Positions 1-17,530 of a stretch of DNA of 64,000 bases are shown in pieces. The notes below the pieces were generated by a model. The model ran no database searches. It was not told the DNA's origin and saw only the letters and a program-made list of their open reading frames with translations. The stretch's first letter is position 1, and each line of letters begins with the position of its first letter. The stretch comes from Nematostella vectensis (lineage: Eukaryota; Cnidaria; Anthozoa; Actiniaria; Edwardsiidae). The stretch lies in contig NC_064044.1 in the NCBI RefSeq assembly GCF_932526225.1, positions 4,705,747-4,769,746 of the forward strand, written 5' to 3'. The translations under genes were made by a program, and so were the position numbers.

Positions 1-257
1 TCATCGAAAGTACTTATGTCACAATTCAAGCTCACATAATAAGTTTATACGATGTGAAGACACACAGTCATTCGGGGTCGAAGGATACGCTCAAACCTAG
101 TTCCCGTTAATTATTACCAATAAAAAGAGTTTAATTATTTATTTGTTCTAAAAACGTTTTTTTAGATGTTGTTATGGGAGACAAGACGCAGATGTATTAT
201 TCCCAGAACCAAGCCAAGAAGATCAGCGGCAGAGACTCAAGCATCTGTCACGCAACT

Positions 258-273
258 CCCGTCACGTGACGGG
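258..273. promoter_or_regulatory. 16-bp palindrome containing a CACGTG E-box
   Basis: CCCGTCACGTGACGGG is a perfect palindrome centred on CACGTG, the site class bound by USF/MiT/MYC-type bHLH factors. The core GTCACGTGAC recurs at about 7321-7332 and 8610-8619 in introns of the collagen-like gene. Function is inferred only from the motif. Confidence 0.3.
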
Positions 274-679
274 ACATTTTCACTTTCCAACTACTGAAGC
301 CTGAAGCACCTGAACTCTAACTTTAGCTAGCTAATGATGATAGACAACCTGCACTAACTTTGATCACATAACATTTTGGGTGCCAAAGTAGCGCGCACTC
401 CGGCTGTTGGCGCGAATTAACAACAAAAAAGCAGCTTATCCAGCTCTTACGGATCAGCCAGAAGGTTTTCGTGTGTCAGATTTATTTATTTTTGATTTTC
501 GTATGTCTTTCCCTGCGATTATCACGGCTAGCGCGTCGGCGTTGTTCGTTCGCCAGCGATATAAGCAGCTCGGAGTGCGTCACACTTCTGATTCTTCCAG
601 TAAGTTTCTTGCTCTGATTCTCCTCGTGAATTTTTTTAATGCTCCTCATAAATTTATCTTGTTCTAATGTTCTCTGTAA

Positions 680-1070
680 ATTTACCTTGGTCTGTTGGTA
701 CGAGAAGCATCAGAGAGCATGGTAAATTTACGAAAAGCATCAGAGAGCATGGTAAATTTACGAAAAGCATCAGAGAGCATGGTAAATTTACGGACTGAGA
801 GCGTGGTAAATTTACGGAGAGCCTCAGAGAAAATTGTAAATTTACTGAGAACACCAGCGAGCGTGGTAAATTTACGGAGAGCCTCAGAGAGCATAGTAAA
901 TTTACGGAGAGTATCGAATAGAACGGTAAATTTACGGATAGCATCAGAGAGCGTGTTAATTTTACGAAGAGCACAGAGAGCATGGTAACTTTACGGAGAG
1001 CATCAGAGAACATTGTAAATTCACGGGGAGCATCAGAGAGCATAGTTAATTTACGGAGAGCATCGCAGAG
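680..1070. repeat. 30-bp tandem minisatellite
   Basis: About a dozen degenerate copies of a unit with core GGTAAATTTACGGAGAGC followed by ATCAGAGAGCAT. Its period is a multiple of three and it lacks stops in several frames, which produces spurious repetitive open frames on both strands. Confidence 0.9.
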
Positions 1071-2128
1071 TATTTGTGGGTGCTTTTTTTTGGAGTAGCA
1101 AGGATAAAATGTATATAAATAGTATGTATACATTATGGTCTTCTTGAATAAAAGTTGATAAAGTAGAACATGTCCACTTTGAGTCAATGGTTTTATATAA
1201 CAAACCCTTCAAGCGGTCGATAAGTCCGTTATGCTTAATATAGATATCAAGCGGTGAATACACGTCATCAAATTAACTACATAGCTACAGAAAAGACCGT
1301 ATTCAACCAGGTCAAGAGACTGCAAGTAATCGTCCATTTCGTCGACAAGTTTCGTCCAGTTATTCGCAGATTGTCGAAATGGACCATGATTAAACAGAAT
1401 GAGACTATTTTTGATCTCGAAAAAGTCCAAATGGACCATAGAATGGTTATATCCGTGCTTTTTTGAAATAAGCGTATCGGTAAAAAAATGACAACTCTGG
1501 ATAGAGTAAATTAAGAAAACTCCCGTAAAAGCCTAGGCGTACTAGCAGATTATTTCTCGTAAATGACCAGATCTTATATCAAGGTACAAATACCGCTAAC
1601 CACAAATTTAGAAAAAAGGCCGAAAAAGGCAAATGATGCATGTTTTTCTATATCATTTTATACCGTTACTAAGAAAATAACACGTAAGTGCAAAAGTGCA
1701 GATTTTGATTTTATGTTAATGCAATTTTTTGCTAATCAAACCTTGTCAAGAGTTCAGAAAATATTTCTGACTTTTTCCTTTTAAACCTTTTTCCTTATTT
1801 AAAAATAAGTTGATAATTTTTTCTCTGGCTTTTCCTTGGATTTCTATCTCCTTAAAAAGGCACGATATCGCTAATTATTCTCTCGTCTCTAACAGAAATG
1901 TAGAAGCCTAAAATTACTGGTAGTTTTTCCATTTCGCGGTAACGAAGAAAACAAGAAAACGGTTCCGGTCTACTTTTGGCAATTCACCTTCCTCCGTAAC
2001 AACAAGACACTCGGTGGTTTGCGCGCTTTTTGGGTCTCGGAAAGATGGACGCCCTCGACTTAAGGAGAACAAAAATGTTGTAATAAGCCTTTTTTAAAAG
2101 GCTTTAAAAAAGGCTTTTATTTTTTTTT

Positions 2129-2208
2129 AAATTGGTACCTGTTTCTTTGAGGCTTTTATAGGAGTTTAAAAACGCCAATAAAACTCACCAAGAAACAGGT
2201 ACCAATTT
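2129..2208. repeat. 80-bp inverted-repeat hairpin
   Basis: The left arm AAATTGGTACCTGTTTCTT is matched by the reverse complement AAGAAACAGGTACCAATTT at the right end, with a short AT-rich middle. It resembles a miniature palindromic transposon remnant. No target duplication was identified. Confidence 0.7.
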
Positions 2209-2350
2209 TTAGCACTCAGTTGATCCTCTGGACGCAGTGTAGAGCTCTTTGCTTCCATTTACAACGGTATATAACACATGCAGCTGCTGCATCGCATATA
2301 CAATATAATGACGTATAATAGACTTGTTATGTTATAGTCAAATTCGTTGT

Positions 2351-2500
2351 CTCGTTTGGGAATAGCGCGTAGTGAATCAGCCGTCTAAACCAATATTCGA
2401 TTGTTTTTTGACTGTCCCGTTATAAGCCATTTGACTTCACACAGGTAGATAAGTGATTGGTTACGGCGGTATGATTTACTACGCGCTATTCCCAGACGAG
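2351..2500. mobile_element. 150-bp MITE-like element with about 29-bp terminal inverted repeats
   Basis: The left end starts CTCGTTTGGGAATAGCGCGT and the right end is its near-perfect reverse complement, ending CGCTATTCCCAGACGAG. The arms span 2351-2379 and 2472-2500 with two mismatches. It has no coding capacity. The superfamily is unclear because I could not identify a clean target-site duplication. Confidence 0.7.
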
Positions 2501-3744
2501 AAATGGAATGATTAAGAATTTCTCTCGATCGCGCAACAAAGAGTTCGGCTATAATCGTTGATTTTTTGGGTATATTGTATGAAAAATGCTGTTATAAACT
2601 TGAGGCACGAGATATTCTTAGTGACTCTCAGGCTGTATAAAAAAAACTCTTATAAAAAAGGACCACAGACATCAATAAATAATAATTGCTGTCGCGCTGT
2701 AGAGCTTGGCTAAGTTTATTCAAAGGCTGAAGCCACGGAGGGGAGAACCTGATTTTCAGCCGATCAAAAAAATACATGGAAGGGGGATGAAAATCAGAGT
2801 AGAGGGTGGGAAATAAGCAATTGTTCTAGGTCTCGGGGAGGGTTACCCACCCTGATAACTTCACAACGTGGTTATTTTTCATGTTAAAAACGGAGGAGCC
2901 ACAAGGATTCGGGATCCGCTTGGCCTTAGAAGCTGTGTCTTATGGGACATGAAAACATGCGTTTTATTATATCGCTTCTCTCCAACACGTCATCCAAACG
3001 GAATTCAGCAACAGAGCGGCGGAACAGTCTTGAATTTGAGAATATCACAAATTCAATGTGCCCAAAGCGACTATCCTACATGTGCACTACTGTGGTGGCG
3101 TGGAGATGCACTCCAACCGCAACTGATAGTTCCCTCTAGCTCCCTATTGTATGCCAACGATTGAGCGCGCGTTCTGAGCGGTCGATTGCTGGCCCGCGGG
3201 GAAATACGGGAATCTTTCTTTAAAAAACAAAACAACAAGAAGACGCAAGAAAGTATATTCTAGAAAACAGGAATAGAAACCCCTTTAAAAAAGAGATGTC
3301 ATCAAGTAATTAGCTACAATCAAAGTAATTAGCTACGTTTCTTACATTATGTAAACAGACCAGGCCTCTCAGTATCTTGCTCGTTCATACGGCAAGGGTC
3401 GAACACTGGACGATCGAAAAATCGAGCCTACGTCTATCCCTGAATGACTTGCTTTAGAAATTTGACCGCAAACATAAAAAAAACAGGCCCTTGGAATGTT
3501 AAAAAATGACCCACGTCATACGAAACGCACCGAAATCTTAGTGTCTGCAGACGAATTGCCAAAAGTGGACAGTGACTTTTTCCTTGTTTTCTTCGTTACC
3601 GCGAAATGGAAAAACTATATTGCTATTAATAGATTCCTACGACTCCAGCACGTATATATTACCAAATTTAATAAGAACCATATATTTTTCTTTGTCAAAG
3701 CAGAAAAAAACGAATAAGAAGAATATACATTTTAAGGCAAAACT

Positions 3745-3746
3745 GT

Positions 3747-3777
<31 letters not shown>

Positions 3778-3782
3778 GGGGG
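3745..3782. repeat. (GT)n followed by a long poly-G tract
   Basis: A GT dinucleotide run passes directly into about 20 consecutive G residues. Similar long G or C runs occur near 9017, 24500, 40770, 44930 and 57705 and are likely unstable and error-prone to sequence. Confidence 0.9.
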
Positions 3783-4982
3783 CGGATGAAAAAAAGCGTA
3801 TAAAAAAGAGTATAGGATCGAAGAGGAAACCTACTGTGTATATTTTAAATGTGTTTCAATACGATACTTTCGGGGCTGAGATCTTTTGACGCTAATGTTT
3901 ATACAACAAATAGAATACAAACAAGCGGAACAGTTCTTCACTTTTACTGTCATCATACTCTTATACTCACAATTGAGCGAGGAGAAAATTTCCCCGAAAT
4001 TTCTATCTTTTATTTTTTGGTGAAGACCAACGAGCATTGACTACTGGAGAAAAGTGCTAGTATGCGAGATTTTCCATATACGAAAACCTTAAACATTTCT
4101 CTTTTTAATTTTGATGGAAATAAAATACACTTGAGAGCTGCCGAATTTTGTGCTATCGATTAATCACGAAAATTTGAGCTAACAATGGCCTGTTACGGGA
4201 TATGAAACCAAACATGGTTTTCTTTGCAAATCACCAGCATCATTGCGCTGACGAGAAAATAATGAGAAATAACTGCAAATAAAGTCAGGGTCGTAGCGGA
4301 TGTGGCGCACTTCGGGCCCGTCCTCCCAACATTTCAAAAGATGATTATTCGGCAATGAACAGTAGGGACGGGGCTATGCCCCCTTCTTTATAAATCTGTA
4401 TTGTGCCACCCCTCCCCCCCCCCCCCCTCCTCAATCTTTCGAGGTCTGCTACAGCTTTAAAAGTTTATCCTCCATCGATACCTATGTGTGTACAATTAAT
4501 TTTCGGGTCATCACTGAGTGAAATCTCAGGCTTACCAAAGAAAAGATTATTTTAAAGAGATTGTATTTATACTTTCCTTTGGAGAATGCGTTTAATTCAC
4601 TTATAGCCCGAACCTCAATAAGGGAACGAAAAACTAGTTATCTAAAAGATTGCAGTTGTGTCTAATACGGTTTTCTGGAGTTGGATTTGTCGAGAGTAAT
4701 GATATACAGAAAAGTATTAGAAACACAGAAACCATAAAAGATTTAATTGATGGGGAATATTATAGTCCTGCGGCTAACAGGAAAACTCCTTGGAATTTTT
4801 TAAAATGTAAATAAATAGTTATTGTTTCTGATTACGCTCAGTTGTGAGTGTTTCAAAGGGAAGTTTGCGATACCATTAAGAAACACGAAAAATCACGATA
4901 ATCACTCCCACTCCTTCGCGCGCAATTCTGATGGGCCACTTAAGGATATCGGTCTCCGTTGCACTATCAATCAAACTCAGCG

Positions 4983-4990
4983 TATAAATA
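4983..4990 (+). promoter_or_regulatory. TATA box of the collagen-like gene
   Basis: TATAAATA lies 135 bases upstream of the ATG at 5125. A start of transcription about 30 bases downstream would give a 5' leader of roughly 110 bases, which is reasonable for a short-leader secreted-protein gene. Confidence 0.55.
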
Positions 4991-5124
4991 GAAGCCATTC
5001 TTGACTATTACCACACACTCGCTCAAGCTGGTCACAAGAAGACGGGTTAGGCGACGAGTTACGAGCACGAGTTAGAGACGAGTAGACGAGTGAGAGACGA
5101 GAAGCCTTAGATTACGCTTTAAAA

Positions 5125-8100
5125 ATGAGGCGTTTGATTGTCTTGGCGACACTGTTGGTAGTGCTAGCAATATTGCTCGAAGATCATGGCGCGGAAGGAC
5201 TATTTGGTCGGCGAAGGAGGCGAAGTTCAGGTAGGTACTGCAAATAGGCAAAAACGGCATATAATATGAAATGGTTTATACTTAAAAATAATTATTTGTT
5301 TGGTTACAAAAGAACATCTCTGCCTTAGACAAATTGATTTTTTTTTACTGTTTTTATGACTTCTATTATCTCCTACATTATTGTCTTCTTTTGGGTCTGT
5401 TTCATAATGTTATATAAATTCAAGGCCGAACATGTATTTTTAGTTGATTCACCATTTTCTGTATTACAGGAGCCCGCGGTCCCCCAGGTCCAAGAGGGCC
5501 TCGTGGTTATAGGGGCTTTCCAGGGCCACGGGGACTTCGCGGCTATACCGGCGCTAGGGGCCTCAAGGGAGCTCGGGGATACCAAGGCTTGCGAGGACTG
5601 CCTGGTCAGCGTGGATATCGCGGGCTCAAGGGCGCAAAGGGACAACGGGGCTTGCGAGGCCTCACGGGTAAGTGCCATTGACCGGATATAATTTGGTAGG
5701 TTTATGATTTTGCTTGTTTCCCTTCAGATTTTATTCATATTTCAGCTTTAAGTTTTTGGTTTTTGATATCTATCTTTGCATCGAACTCAAAATCTGCAAA
5801 ACTCAAACTTGGAGTGAATCGAAATCTGACATCGCCCTATGATAACTATGAAGTTAATCTGCGCCCTATGATAACTATGAAGTTAATCTGCGCCCTATGA
5901 TAACTATGAAGTTAATCTGCGCCCTATGATAACTATGAAGTTAATCTGCGCCCTATGATAACTATGAAGTTAATCTGCGCCCTATGATAACTATGAAGTT
6001 AATCTGCGCCCTATGATAACTATGAAGTTAATCTGCGCCCTATGATAACTATGAAGTTAATCTGCGCCCTATGATAACTATGAAGTTAATCTGCGCCCTT
6101 TCACCTTTGTTCTAGTCGCTTTGAGGAGCTACCAAGCCCAGCATTGTATTCCATTGCACATCCCAGTTCTTGATCCTTGAATTGAAATATATTAGAGGCA
6201 AAAGTACTATCACTATCACATAAGACATAGTATTAGGCATTAGATCACAAAGGGATGGGGGGGTGGGGAATTCATTATCTAATTATTTTTCATTATCTAA
6301 TTATTTTTCATTATCTAATTATTTTTCGTTATCTAATTATTTTTCATTATCTAATTATTTTTCATTATCTAATTATTTTTCTTATGTCAATAATCAACGA
6401 TTCTCTCTTCCCAGGCGCCACCGGTAAACAAGGACCGAGAGGATGGACTGGGGCTCGTGGTCCCAAGGGCATTCGTGGTCTCAGGGGATTGAAAGGACCA
6501 ATAGGACCACGAGGCTTGAAAGGATCCCGAGGGTTCATGGGACCCAGAGGATTAAGGGGCCTCAAGGGGACTACAGGGTCACGTGGCTACAGGGGGCTGA
6601 AAGGGAGTCGAGGCTTAACAGGCCCACAAGGGAAGACTGGGGCGAGAGGACCACAGGGACTCCGAGGATACCGAGGTAAGCAGGGATAGCAAACAGGAAA
6701 CAGTCGCATCCATTCCTTATTATGTTTGCCGCCACCATTAACAAATCATTGTATTTCTGTGTTAGGGTTTACCGGAAAGCCTGGGCTCACAGGACCACGT
6801 GGTCTAAAGGGCGCCAGAGGAGCTACTGGGCCCAGGGGCTATACTGGTAGAACAGGGCTTCGCGGGGGTACCAGGCAAATCGGGTCGAAACGGCACTCCT
6901 GGGAAGAATGGCAGACCAGGCGCTAAAGGAGCCATGGGACCAAGAGGATACATGGGCCTCACAGGGTCCAAAGGTGCCAGAGGAGCTAGAGGTAAACAGG
7001 GCCTTCGCGGTGCTACTGGAGGTCCCGGACGAAATGGTGTCCCAGGAAGACCTGGTTCTAAAGGCAAGACTGGAGCCAGGGGAGCAACTGGACCCAGAGG
7101 TCTGAGGGGCCTGCGTGGACCACAGGGAAACCAAGGGTTGCGAGGGTTGAAAGGAAGTAGAGGCGTACAAGGACGACCTGGTAAAAATGGTGCCAAGGGA
7201 AGGAATGGTGCCCCTGGCAGGACTGGCGCTAGGGGAAAGATTGGACCGCGTGGTTTCACGGGACTGAAGGGAGCCAAGGGCGTAAGAGGAGCCACTGGAC
7301 TCAGAGGTGTGTGACGATGCTGTCACGTGACACAGCAGTTGCGTACTGTATAGCCTATTACCCTGAGGATAGCCTATTAACAAGGGGTTAGGGGGGGGGG
7401 CAAACTCAGAAGCTGGTAAACCTAAGCCTGGGAGGGAAATAGCCTGGTAACCGATGTAGACTACTTGTGTTCTTTCTTAATATTTCCATTACGTTACACA
7501 ACAGAACAATTATAAATTTTGTTGTTGTCATCCTCAGGGAACTTTCTGTGTCCCCGATCTCCGCGACGCCCTGGGTCCCCGATGATGTGTTGTTGTTAAA
7601 ACTAAGGAATTCCGTCCATTTATAATTTTCATTTAAAATGAATTATTGAATCACTTTTGCAAGAGCAATACTTTTGCTTCAACCACTGGGCTGAGGAATC
7701 TTGTTTTGTTTCTATTCTTGTTCTTTAATTTGCAGGACCTCAAGGACCGCGAGGCTTCACAGGAAAACAGGGCCTTCGCGGCGTACCTGGGCGAACCGGG
7801 AAAACTGGTGCAAATGGCAAGCCTGGGCTAAGGGGCCCTCAAGGACTAAGGGGCCTTAAAGGCAAGACTGGAGCAACAGGACCACGAGGACTCAGGGGGC
7901 TGAAAGGAAGCCGCGGCTGGACAGGACCTAGAGGGAAGACTGGGGCGACGGGACCACAGGGGCTTCGTGGATACCGAGGTAAAACGATAGAATCAGTTTT
8001 TCGATAAGACCTTTATAAAACTTTAATACTTCTAACATTAAAGCAACATGATATATGTGTGATCCTGTCTTAAGGTATCTCATTTATGTGTGATCCCCTC

Positions 8101-10308
8101 GTAGGGCATTTGATTATATGATTGATTCATCATAAACTATCTGACTGCGTGTTCCTGGGTTTATGATATGTACGTGATATTGTGGGTAGGGTGTATGATA
8201 TATGTTTGATCCTGTAGTAAGGTGTCTGATATTTGCATGGTCTTGTCGTAGGTTATACTGGTGCAAGAGGATCACCAGGAAAAACTGGTGAGTAATATAA
8301 AATGAATGGACTCCTTATAACATTTCTTTTCATGTCGTGAAAGCACAGATTTTGAAACGTGTTGGCCAATGATGATGATATATGAAGCCCACATTAAAAA
8401 TCATGAAAAGCTGTAAAAGAACATCAGATGAAAAAAATTGATTTGGAAAAATAAATATATCAAACTCGAAATCACAAGAGCAATGCATTGTTTTCCAGGC
8501 AAAACCGGCCAAAAAGGCGCACAGGGAGCCCGCGGTACTCAAGGTGTAAGGGGACCTAGGGGCTACAGAGGTGAGTAAATATCAAAATAACTAAAAAAGA
8601 TTACGCATAGTCACGTGACAAGCTGGATACACATTACGCTCGTTGTGGCTCTTCGCTAACTACATTGGATTATTTCAGGGTTTACAGGCGCGCGGGGACT
8701 GACGGGACGTAGAGGTGAGTCTCTATCACGTCAAACGTGCATATATGTGCATCTTTTGCGTGACTGACTCATATTTCTCGTCTCTAGGCCCTCAGGGTTT
8801 GCGCGGACCACAGGGAGCCAAAGGTACCAAATTATTTATGTGTTCTGAATACCATTCTTTTTATGGTTTTGCTTAGTTTATAATTTAAAGTGTTGTGGGC
8901 TTAGTGAAACATAGGTACGCAGGGCGTGCGGGAAGCTATTTGCGGAACGCTGCTGTGTCACGCGTGATTGAGATTGATTGGCTGTTGAAGAAACTTACCC
9001 TGGAAATTCTAGTCTGCCCCCCCCCCCCCCCGACTGAACAAATTTCCCTGCATAGTTGATTTGTACCTCATCTCATGGTTCTAGGAATCATACCTAGACA
9101 TTTTTTTCTGTTCAAGTAATAACGTCCCAGATAATGTTATACATATTATGAGTACGAAACTAAGAAAACAAAAACTTTTTGATGGTTTCAAAGTAATTTC
9201 ACAAGCATTTAATCTCCCCTCCCTATCCAAGTACAATAAAAATACTTCCTTTTCAATAGCCTGAGATTTTACAAGTACGATCCTCCGGCGTTTATTTTTC
9301 CGTCGATTTTGTGCCATCAAAATAAAAAGATGACTCGGTGACGCGACGTACAAACAGCTGATTGGACGCTCCCAAAAAAATACACACACACAGTTGAAAG
9401 CGCTGACAACAATGTCAACGTCCATCAATCGTAAATGCCCTATTTTGGAGGCTGGATTTTTTTTCTCAATAAAATGCTAAGTAATTTAAGGGACATGACG
9501 GAAAAACCTGGAAAACGCGCAATTCCAGATAGAGAGAGAAGACACAATTTCTTACAATGGCTATAGGTTCCTTGTATTACAGACTGATTTTCAAAACACA
9601 AATAACGTAAGGCAGAAGTGCACATAACCAGATTTTGGCTTTTTAAGATAATTTTTCCTTGATCATCATTGCCCTGTGTATCAGTTCAGGGACGGAAAGC
9701 TCAAATTTCAATGACACTTTACAAAAAGTCGCATCAATTTAAAAAAGTCGCATTTGATATTTTGTTTGCTATAAGCTACTAAGTACTCAGACAAATTATC
9801 CACCTTATTCGATGTGAAATGGGCTTATTTGAAGCGTCACGTCATGGTTTTCCGTCATGTCTATTTAAGGCGGATATCAACAATTCAAATCTAGCAAAAA
9901 GGGATTTATAAACTCCAATACTATACACACAAAAATTCCCCAGTATCTTGATATAAAAGAAAGGGGGCTGAAAGTCAATGGCTCCGAAAATCTCTTCTTT
10001 CCGTTAAAAAAGAAACCTGAAAAAAACTGCTGTTTGAACACCTTCTTGTGATAGGAGCCCAAGGTCTCCGCGGCCTTTCTGCATATCCCCAAGGCCTGCA
10101 ATGCATCTCGTACCCGTCAAAGACCCATTACGTCACGTGTCCACGAGTTGATCACATGCTGACTTCGTGCCACTGCAGGCGCAAGACTAATAGGGGTTGC
10201 TCTCGTATCTATGACGTCGTCGGAGGGCGCAAGTGCAAGTGCGCATGCACAAAGGCTACCGCTATCGCTAGGTGCTGCAGGCTCGTGATGCTGAGGAAAC
10301 CACAGTAA
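5125..10308 (+). CDS. Secreted collagen-like protein with C-terminal resistin-like cysteine-rich domain
   Basis: Ten exons: 5125-5230, 5470-5667, 6415-6675, 6766-7306, 7736-7978, 8252-8287, 8499-8570, 8679-8714, 8788-8823 and 10055-10308. Allowing for one surplus base in exon 4 the product is 593 residues. Residues 1 to about 25 form a signal peptide (hydrophobic core [15 protein letters not shown]), followed by a five-Arg tract that may be a proprotein-convertase site. Uninterrupted Gly-X-Y triplets run from residue 36 to about 518 (161 triplets), rich in Arg and Lys at the Y position. The last exon adds a ten-cysteine domain (residues 526-584) with spacing C-x11-C-x9-C-x-C-x7-C-x11-C-x-C-x-C-x8-CC, matching the resistin/RELM order. 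All introns are phase 1 and every internal exon is a multiple of 9 bases once exon 4 is corrected, as in classical collagen genes. I expect a trimeric secreted or matrix protein with a globular head; its function is unknown. The frameshift in exon 4 (6864-6868) may be an assembly error. Confidence 0.9.
5838..6100. repeat. 29-bp minisatellite in intron 2 of the collagen-like gene
   Basis: About nine nearly identical copies of a 29-bp unit beginning CGCCCTATGATAACTATGAA. The copies are almost perfect, suggesting recent expansion. They lie between exons 2 and 3. Confidence 0.95.
6280..6382. repeat. 18-bp tandem repeat next to the exon 3 acceptor
   Basis: About six copies of an 18-bp unit (CATTATCTAATTATTTTT). 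The last copy ends some 30 bases before the splice acceptor of exon 3 (6415), so it partly occupies the branch-point and pyrimidine region. Confidence 0.9.
6864..6868 (+). other. Apparent +1 frameshift in a G5 run inside collagen exon 4
   Basis: Reading from the exon 4 acceptor, Gly-X-Y holds up to this G run; after it Gly-X-Y resumes only in the next frame, and the original frame reaches a stop near 6925. Removing one base makes exon 4 exactly 540 bases (60 triplets), restores continuous Gly-X-Y and joins exon 5 in phase. A sequencing or assembly error, or a segregating null allele, are the likely explanations. Confidence 0.9.
9492..9862. mobile_element. hAT-like MITE copy 1, in intron 9 of the collagen-like gene
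   Basis: The element starts GACATGACGGAAAAAC and ends with the inverted form CCGTCATGTC. It is flanked by the 8-bp duplication ATTTAAGG (9484-9491 and 9863-9870), the size typical of hAT elements. It has no transposase. A second, inverted copy lies at 45852-46228. Confidence 0.8.
10076..10284 (+). other. Resistin-like domain in the last collagen exon
   Basis: The domain has ten cysteines, including the diagnostic C-x-C-x-C group and a terminal CC pair. The published RELM family signature is C-x11-C-x8-C-x-C-x3-C-x10-C-x-C-x-C-x9-CC. Here the first spacing (11), both C-x-C motifs and the CC are identical, and the other loops differ by one residue, apart from one loop of 7 instead of 3. A CP dipeptide at the second cysteine is also shared with resistin. 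The assignment rests on the cysteine pattern recalled from the family, not on a search. Confidence 0.75.
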
Positions 10309-10369
10309 AGATAACAAAAAGTAAAAGAAGATTTTATTTGAAGTGTAATCTTGTAGTAAGAGAGAATGT

Positions 10370-10375
10370 AATAAA
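10370..10375 (+). terminator. Polyadenylation signal of the collagen-like gene
   Basis: AATAAA lies 62 bases after the stop codon, consistent with a short 3' untranslated region. Confidence 0.6.
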
Positions 10376-11572
10376 TAGTCAAAGGCATTGTAAACAGCGT
10401 ACTGTTTTTTTTCATCTCCAGCTGTGTTATTATCCCTTTTCCTTGTACCAATGTACATTATCCTCTTAATGAAAAAAGTGTGGCTTACAATGGAAGAGAA
10501 CCACAATTATAGCAACTCAAACATTTGAATAATATTACTTTTGCTGGCATGAAAAAAAATCGACCTTGGCAGCCACCAAAAAGTGGGTCATTTTAAATGC
10601 TGAGCTTTTCCATAGGCTATGACTGCTACCCCACCCCCCTCCCCCCATCAGCTAATCCTGCGCCTGAGATGATTCAGTAACCTTTTGCTATCCGTGTCAT
10701 GATTTAAGGCACAGCACAGGCAAAGCGTTCTTGTACTTTTATTTCTGTCAAAATATAATATTTTTCATATTCTTGGTGTATAACCCTCTTGATGTCAGCC
10801 TATTACGGAAAGTAATATATCATCTAGAAGGTTCGTTAATCAAGACTGACAACAACAAAACCTACTTTCGTATGCACAGCTTGAGTCTCTAACTTCATTT
10901 CCTCCATAGCTTCTCCTATCCTTCTTTCTCTGATTGTCTATTCTATCATTTAATTTAATTTAATTATTTTTTTTATATTTTTTACTGAAAATTCATCCGT
11001 CATTTTTCCGATCGAGAAAGTCGAATCTTCCACTGAGCATTTCATCCAATAATTGACGAACCTAAAAACAAAATAAAGCTAAATGTGAATTTGGGGGCCT
11101 AATTGTGCATGGTCATTTTATTTTTATTTTTTTTAGACTTTCGCTGGAAAAGTTTGTCTGTTTTCAACAAAAAGGCGTTTACATAATGAAATATTTGGTT
11201 GCATGTTCCAGAAGGCATTTTTGATAAATCAAGTTATCAAAATCGAAGTTTTATGTTTGAATATAGTAACAAGACCTTCGAAAGGGTCCTGGAACTTTAG
11301 TTGTCCGAATACATCATCAAGAGTTTTCTATTTTTCTCATCTAGCGCAACAACAAAAGCGAACATTGGAAGGTCCACATACAGGCCACCACACAGTTTAT
11401 ACACCTATTTCAATTAAGATTGCACTCGGAGAACTTGCGTATCATAACCCGCAGTGCTTCATGGGTATCAAGTAAATAAGCAATTAAGCGTAAATAAAAT
11501 CAAGGTGTCAAGCTGTATAATTCTTGTTTATGTTCTTATGAACTTCAGATAGGTGTAAATAGCAACCACAAA
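10376..11572. other. Intergenic spacer between two convergent genes
   Basis: No coding exon is recognised. It holds an AT-rich tract near 10940-10985 and a solitary TATACACCTATTTCAATTAAG segment near 11399 that matches the end of the inverted-repeat element at 61364-61636. It must contain the 3' end of the minus-strand oxygenase gene. Confidence 0.6.

Positions 11573-17530
<5,958 letters not shown>

Larger units (their letters stand above)
1..5124. other. Gene-free flank upstream of the collagen-like gene
   Basis: I find no convincing coding exon here. It holds a 30-bp minisatellite (about 680-1070), a short hairpin element (2129-2208), a 150-bp inverted-repeat element (2351-2500), a GT/poly-G tract (about 3745-3782) and, at the right end, the promoter and 5' leader of the collagen-like gene. 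The open frames at 2868-3164 and 3496-3717 lack recognisable domains and look like chance frames. Confidence 0.6.

Noticed and set aside
2868-3164. 98-codon frame that could be an exon
   Set aside because: No domain, no start context and no splice partner. I see nothing to support coding.
6365-7383. Pro-rich minus-strand frames opposite the collagen exons
   Set aside because: They are the antisense reading of Gly-X-Y codons, which gives proline-rich shadows.
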